A stretch of DNA of 64,000 nt from Acidimicrobiales bacterium (GTDB lineage Bacteria > Actinomycetota > Acidimicrobiia > Acidimicrobiales > JAUJNH01): positions 526,326-590,325 of the forward strand of contig JAUJNH010000001.1 in assembly GCA_030448245.1 (NCBI GenBank). The letters run 5' to 3'. Every line of letters begins with the position of its first letter. Within the stretch, counting starts at the first letter, position 1. The notes under the pieces were generated by a model. That model did no database searches. It was not told the origin of the DNA and was given only the letters and a program-made list of their open reading frames with translations. Position numbers and translations under genes: made by a program. This document shows positions 60,201 through 64,000 of the stretch, piece after piece.

Positions 60201-61171
60201 CAGTTCTTCCCGGACTGCGGGTCGAAGGCGTCCCGCAGACCATCGCCGAGGAAGTTGACGCACAGAACGGTCAGGAGCAGCGCCAGACCCGGGAAGTAGA
60301 TGAGGTAGGCGTTGGGCGTTCCGATCGTGCTCTCGCCGTTGTTCAGCATCGTGCCCCACGACACCGCCGGTGGCTTCAGGCCGAAGCCCAGGAACGACAC
60401 GGTGGACTCCGCCACGATGGCCAAGCCGACCACGAGCGTGATGTTCACGGCGATCGGGCCGATGATGTTGGGCAGGATGTGGCGGGTGATTATCCGGAAG
60501 CTCGACGCCCCGGATGCCCGCGCCGCGTCGACGAACTCCTTCTCCTTCAGCGACAGGATCAGGCCGCGCACCACCCGGGCCATCTGCATCCAGAAGAGCA
60601 GGGACAGGATGAGGATCATCAGGACGGTCGGGCTGATCCGGCCGAAGACCGGCAGCTCCTTGGTCGAGAGCCCCTGCTGAGACATGGAGAGGATGGCGAC
60701 GCTGGGGACGAGCAGGAAGAGGTCGGTCGTGCGCATGAGGACCTGGTCGAGGACGCCGCCGAAGAAGCCGGCGATCGAGCCGATGGCGACACCCACCACG
60801 CCCGAGATCAGCGCGACGAACAAGCCGACGTTGAGCGAGACCCGCCCGGCGTGGATGACCCGGGTGAGCACGTCACGCCCGTTCTCGTCGGTGCCGAACC
60901 AGTGCTTGGCGTTCGGCGGCTTGTACGAGTCGGCCAGCGTCTCGGCGTTGAGCTCCGGGGTGATCGGGTAGGGCGAGATCTGCTTGGCAAAGAGCACCGC
61001 GACGTACAGTCCCAGCAGCACCAGGAGCGCGAGCACTGCGGGACGGTGCCGGAGGAAGCGGCGGAGGAACAGGCGCCATTGGGAGCGGACGGCTAGGCCG
61101 CCGATGTCGGGGGCCGCTTCGGCGGTGGCGCCGGTCTCGATCGAGGCCGGCTGGGTCTCGAGCTGGGTCAT
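60200..61171 (-). CDS. dppC: Peptide ABC transporter permease DppC
   Basis: A 323-residue inner-membrane permease. A basic N-terminal tail of about 35 residues and a first hydrophobic helix at about 40-60 are followed by HWFGTDENGRDVLTRVIHAG, diagnostic of DppC/OppC proteins. Four to five more helices lie in the binding-protein-dependent transport domain; the EAA loop is EFVDAARASGASSFRIITRHILPN at about residue 215. It overlaps dppB by four bases upstream and dppD by one base downstream. Confidence 0.95.
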   Translation of the reverse strand: MTQLETQPASIETGATAEAAPDIGGLAVRSQWRLFLRRFLRHRPAVLALLVLLGLYVAVLFAKQISPYPITPELNAETLADSYKPPNAKHWFGTDENGRDVLTRVIHAGRVSLNVGLFVALISGVVGVAIGSIAGFFGGVLDQVLMRTTDLFLLVPSVAILSMSQQGLSTKELPVFGRISPTVLMILILSLLFWMQMARVVRGLILSLKEKEFVDAARASGASSFRIITRHILPNIIGPIAVNITLVVGLAIVAESTVSFLGFGLKPPAVSWGTMLNNGESTIGTPNAYLIYFPGLALLLTVLCVNFLGDGLRDAFDPQSGKN

Positions 61172-62220
61172 GAGACGCGGATCCTGGGGTCCAGGGCTCC
61201 GTAGAGGACGTCGGCCAGGAGGTTGAACAGGATCACGAAGGTGGCTGACAGGAGGAGCCAGGGCAGGAGCACGTTGACGTCACCGTTCTGGAGGCTGGTG
61301 AAGAAGAGCCGGCCCATGCCCGGGATCGAGAAGATCTGCTCGGTGATGATGAGGCCGCCGAAGAGCGAACCGATGTCGATGGCCATCACCGTGACCAAGG
61401 GGATCAGCCCGTTCCGCAGCCCGTGCTTCAGCACCACCTTGGCCCGCGAGAGGCCCTTGGCCTTGGCCGTGCGGATGTAGTCGGCGTTCATCACGTCCAG
61501 CATCGACGAGCGCTGGAACCTCGTCCACGAGGCGATGATCTGCACGCCGAGCGTGGCCACCGGGAGGGCGAGGTGGCGGGCGTAGGAGAGCGGGCCGTCG
61601 CTCTCGATGCCGATCGAGTAGAAGAGCGGGTCGTCGAGGTTGAAGCGGTCGCGCAGGTAGACGCTGCCGAACTGGATGGCCATGAGTCCGAACCAGAACG
61701 GCGGCATGGCCAGGGCGACGAACGTGAGGCCGGTGAAGGCGTAGTCGAGCAGTGAGTACTGGCGCACGGCCGAGTAGACGCCGCAGGCGATGGCGATGGC
61801 GGCCGCAACCAGGACCCCCCAGAAGATCAGCTGGATCGTTGAGCCCAGTGCCTGGCGCAGCTCCTGGGACACCGGCCGGCCCGTCAGCTGGCTGGCTGGG
61901 AGCTCTCGCCGGGCCAGGTCACCCATGTAGCGGGCGTACTGGGTGGCGACCGGCACCTTCTTGCAGCCCAGGACGGGCTGGCCCCCGGGGGTCTTCGCCT
62001 CGATCGCGTTCCCGTCCGGGCCGGTGGTCACGACCGGCCTGCAGGGCTCCTCCTGGAGGCCGATCTGCAGGGCCAGCCTGGTCTTGGCGTTCGGGTCGTT
62101 CACCTGGGCCAGCCGAGCCAGCGGGTCGGTGGTGGCCCGGACGAAGAGGAAGACCAGCACCGACGCCACCAGCAGCACCGGGATCGACAGCGCTACCCGG
62201 CGGATGACGAACGTGACCAC
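61168..62220 (-). CDS. dppB: Peptide ABC transporter permease DppB
   Basis: A 350-residue permease partner of DppC. The N-terminal helix VTFVIRRVALSIPVLLVASVL is typical of DppB. An enlarged outer loop (about 40-115, with two Cys) follows, and then a cluster of helices with the EAA loop MNADYIRTAKAKGLSRAKVVLKHGLRN at about 245. The loop with two Cys is longer than in E. coli DppB. Downstream of dppA with a strong hairpin in between (62245-62278). Confidence 0.94.
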   Translation of the reverse strand: MVTFVIRRVALSIPVLLVASVLVFLFVRATTDPLARLAQVNDPNAKTRLALQIGLQEEPCRPVVTTGPDGNAIEAKTPGGQPVLGCKKVPVATQYARYMGDLARRELPASQLTGRPVSQELRQALGSTIQLIFWGVLVAAAIAIACGVYSAVRQYSLLDYAFTGLTFVALAMPPFWFGLMAIQFGSVYLRDRFNLDDPLFYSIGIESDGPLSYARHLALPVATLGVQIIASWTRFQRSSMLDVMNADYIRTAKAKGLSRAKVVLKHGLRNGLIPLVTVMAIDIGSLFGGLIITEQIFSIPGMGRLFFTSLQNGDVNVLLPWLLLSATFVILFNLLADVLYGALDPRIRVS

Positions 62221-62244
62221 CCTGTCACCTTCTTCGGGGTCGGG

Positions 62245-62278
62245 GGGCTCGGCCGGACCGGTGGATCCGGCCGAGCCC
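62245..62278 (-). terminator. Intercistronic hairpin between dppA and dppB
   Basis: GGGCTCGGCCGGA pairs with TCCGGCCGAGCCC (13 bp) around CCGGTGGA in the 66-base gap between dppA and dppB. It has no T-run. A hairpin here is typical of transporter operons, where it partly stops transcription or protects the upstream mRNA so that the binding protein is made in excess of the permeases. Confidence 0.7.
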
Positions 62279-62286
62279 TCAGCTGA

Positions 62287-63978
62287 CTACTTCTTCTTCA
62301 CGGACCAGGTGTTGGCGTAGACCCAGGGGCCGAACGACGGGTTGTGCCTGACCGTGCCGCCGATCACGTTCTCCTGGTAGGCGATGATGTCCGGGAACGG
62401 GTCGACCGGGATGGCCGGGACGCCCTCAGCGATGGCGGCCTGACCCTTGCCCACCAGCTCAGTCACCTTCTTGGTGTCGAGCTCCTTCTCGATGGTCAGG
62501 TAGGGCTCGTCGATGGCCGGATCCACCAGGCGGGTCCAGTTCTGGCCGGACTCGGCGTTCGCCGGCCCCGGGATGTTCTTCGAGCACCAGATGGCGCACT
62601 GGTCCGGGTCGTTCGACGCGGGGACCTGGGCGTACAGCGCCGCCTGGAAGTTCCCCTTGGGAGCGTCCTCACCGAACAGCACGGACGACTTGATCGGGTT
62701 GATGGCCATCTCGAAGCCCTGGGCCTTGACCTGGCTCTGCATGATCTCGAGGGTCTGGAGGCGCCGGCGGTTGCCCTGGGTGGTCTTGACCTCGAACGTG
62801 GCCTTCTGACCGCCCTTGGCCCAGATGCCGTCGGGCCCCTTCGCCCACCCGTCGGCGGTCATCAGCTCGGTGACCTTGGACCCGTTCACCGGCGAGTACT
62901 TGGCGAAGGGCGTGACGTAGTTCTCGTTGTAGGCCGGGGTGGCGAACGAGTCGATCCTCTTGATGTCGGGCTGGATCGGGGCGAACAGCTGCTTGACGAT
63001 GGCGTCGCGATCGATGGCGTAAGCCAACGCCTGGCGCACGTTCTTCGTGGTGAACGGCGCCTTGGTGGTGTTCAGCCACACCGCCTCATAGGACAACGAC
63101 GTGATGGACTGGAACTTGATCCCGGGGATCGACTTCAGCTGCTCCTGGCCGGGCTGGGCCTGCGGGTACAGCATCGAGACCTGACCCGAGCGAAGCGCCG
63201 ACTGGGCGGCGGCGGTGTCCTCGAGCAGCTTGAAGGTGATCGACGAGGCATTGGGCTTCTTGTCCCAGTAGTTGGGGTTCGGGACGAGCTTGGTGTCGAC
63301 GCCCTTGTTCCAGGCCTCCAGGATCCACGGCCCGCCCGAGAACTTGTAGCCGTCCTTCATGGCCGCGTTGCGGTCCTGGCTCTTCAGGATGTGGCTGGGA
63401 AAGATCCCGTAGTAGCCACCGAACAGGTCACGCCAGGCGCCGTAGGGCTCCCTGTAGGTGACCACGGCCGTCTTCGGGTCGGGGGTGGCCACCGACTCGA
63501 TCTTCTCGTACCCCGACTTCGAGTAGATGTCCTTGCCGTTGACGATCTGGTCCCAGGTGTACTGGTAGTCGGCCGAGGTGATGGGCGTGCCGTCGTTCCA
63601 GACGGCCTTTTCGTTGATCTTGTAGGTGATGACCTGCTTGGGCGAGGTCTCCAGCTTCGGCTCACCGGCCAACAGGGGGCTGGGCTTGTACTTGTTGTCG
63701 TCGAAGTCGAACGACCTCGGCATGGTCAGAGCCTGGACGGTGTAGACGCCCCAGGAGGCGCCGGCGCAGCTGCCGATCCAGTCGAAGCAGTCGGCTTCCT
63801 GCTCAGCCCCGAAGACGAAGTCCCCGCCTTGGACCTCCGCCCCAGTGGTGGGGGTGCCGACGGTGCCGCCGGGATCGGTGGTGGTGCCGTCGCTCGAGCA
63901 GGCTGACGCGACGAGCGCCATGGAAAACAACAGACCGAGGCCGGCGCCTCGGGTTCGACCGTTTCGCACGTGGATCAT
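62287..63978 (-). CDS. dppA: Peptide ABC transporter substrate-binding lipoprotein DppA
   Basis: A 563-residue extracytoplasmic binding protein (SBP family 5). The N-terminal signal ends in a lipobox VASAC (Cys about residue 27) followed by a Ser/Thr/Gly linker, so it is anchored on the outer side of the membrane. The mature domain includes YKINEKAVWNDGTPITSADYQYTW (signature), YEAVWLNTTKAPF and VRQALAYAIDRDAIV. It captures peptides (or another solute) for DppBCDF. The start at 63978 is 22 bases from the window edge, so its promoter is only partly visible. Confidence 0.95.
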   Translation of the reverse strand: MIHVRNGRTRGAGLGLLFSMALVASACSSDGTTTDPGGTVGTPTTGAEVQGGDFVFGAEQEADCFDWIGSCAGASWGVYTVQALTMPRSFDFDDNKYKPSPLLAGEPKLETSPKQVITYKINEKAVWNDGTPITSADYQYTWDQIVNGKDIYSKSGYEKIESVATPDPKTAVVTYREPYGAWRDLFGGYYGIFPSHILKSQDRNAAMKDGYKFSGGPWILEAWNKGVDTKLVPNPNYWDKKPNASSITFKLLEDTAAAQSALRSGQVSMLYPQAQPGQEQLKSIPGIKFQSITSLSYEAVWLNTTKAPFTTKNVRQALAYAIDRDAIVKQLFAPIQPDIKRIDSFATPAYNENYVTPFAKYSPVNGSKVTELMTADGWAKGPDGIWAKGGQKATFEVKTTQGNRRRLQTLEIMQSQVKAQGFEMAINPIKSSVLFGEDAPKGNFQAALYAQVPASNDPDQCAIWCSKNIPGPANAESGQNWTRLVDPAIDEPYLTIEKELDTKKVTELVGKGQAAIAEGVPAIPVDPFPDIIAYQENVIGGTVRHNPSFGPWVYANTWSVKKK

Positions 63979-64000
63979 GACCTCCGTTGGTCAGGAGTGG

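Overview
The window is chromosomal DNA of a very GC-rich actinobacterium. The best guess is the class Acidimicrobiia (Iamia/Ilumatobacter-like). This rests on the strong G/C third-position bias, the gcvH - FHA - MerR - bifunctional nuclease - MerR gene order shared with mycobacteria (Rv1826-Rv1830), an F420-type split-barrel protein, an AroH-type chorismate mutase beside tyrA/aroA/cmk, and sortase-type cell-wall anchors. The assignment is inference, because no rRNA gene is present.

Left part (1-20.2 kb) is mostly core metabolism. A branched-chain amino acid ABC importer (livH partial, livM, livK) is followed by three small Pro/Gly-rich membrane proteins and a SEC-C methionine aminopeptidase. 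A glycine riboswitch then precedes gcvP. On the minus strand lie an ECF42-type sigma factor with its YCII/DGPF partner, a tRNA-binding-domain protein, and the rest of the glycine cleavage system (gcvT, gcvH) interleaved with two MerR regulators, a DUF151 nuclease and an FHA protein. A nucleotidyltransferase/phosphomannomutase-like fusion, a CDP-alcohol phosphatidyltransferase and an M15 peptidase close this part.

Middle part (20.4-29.7 kb) is accessory DNA. It holds a NarL-type response regulator, a DUF3494 ice-binding-like adhesin with an LPXTG-like anchor, a SARP/BTAD regulator, an XRE regulator and a large LPXTG surface protein with an array of about 58 fifteen-base repeats. It also holds an IS256 remnant, a truncated second SARP copy and a tyrosine-recombinase remnant next to tRNA-Pro. 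Several reading frames here are broken by small indels. The region looks like an old, decaying integrated element that supplied surface proteins and their regulators.

Right-centre (29.7-46.7 kb) is again housekeeping: a metallophosphatase, an acyl-CoA carboxylase beta chain, a SpoIIE phosphatase, der, a DUF512 radical-SAM-like protein, ispH, a dense plsC-cmk-aroA-tyrA-aroH operon, a PPOX protein, hemH, an esterase, coaA and a double-domain gamma-glutamylcyclotransferase-like protein.

46.7-53.4 kb carries the most striking locus. It is a tightly coupled herA-sbcD-sbcC-nurA operon, the archaeal HerA-Mre11-Rad50-NurA end-resection set, ending in an EVE-domain protein. Next come a putative copper chaperone with a tyrosinase fused to a beta-trefoil AbfB-like domain, an anchored protein of unknown function, tRNA-Leu, a frame-broken GH43 gene, and a complete dipeptide/oligopeptide ABC importer (dppA-B-C-D-F order on the minus strand) that reaches the right edge.
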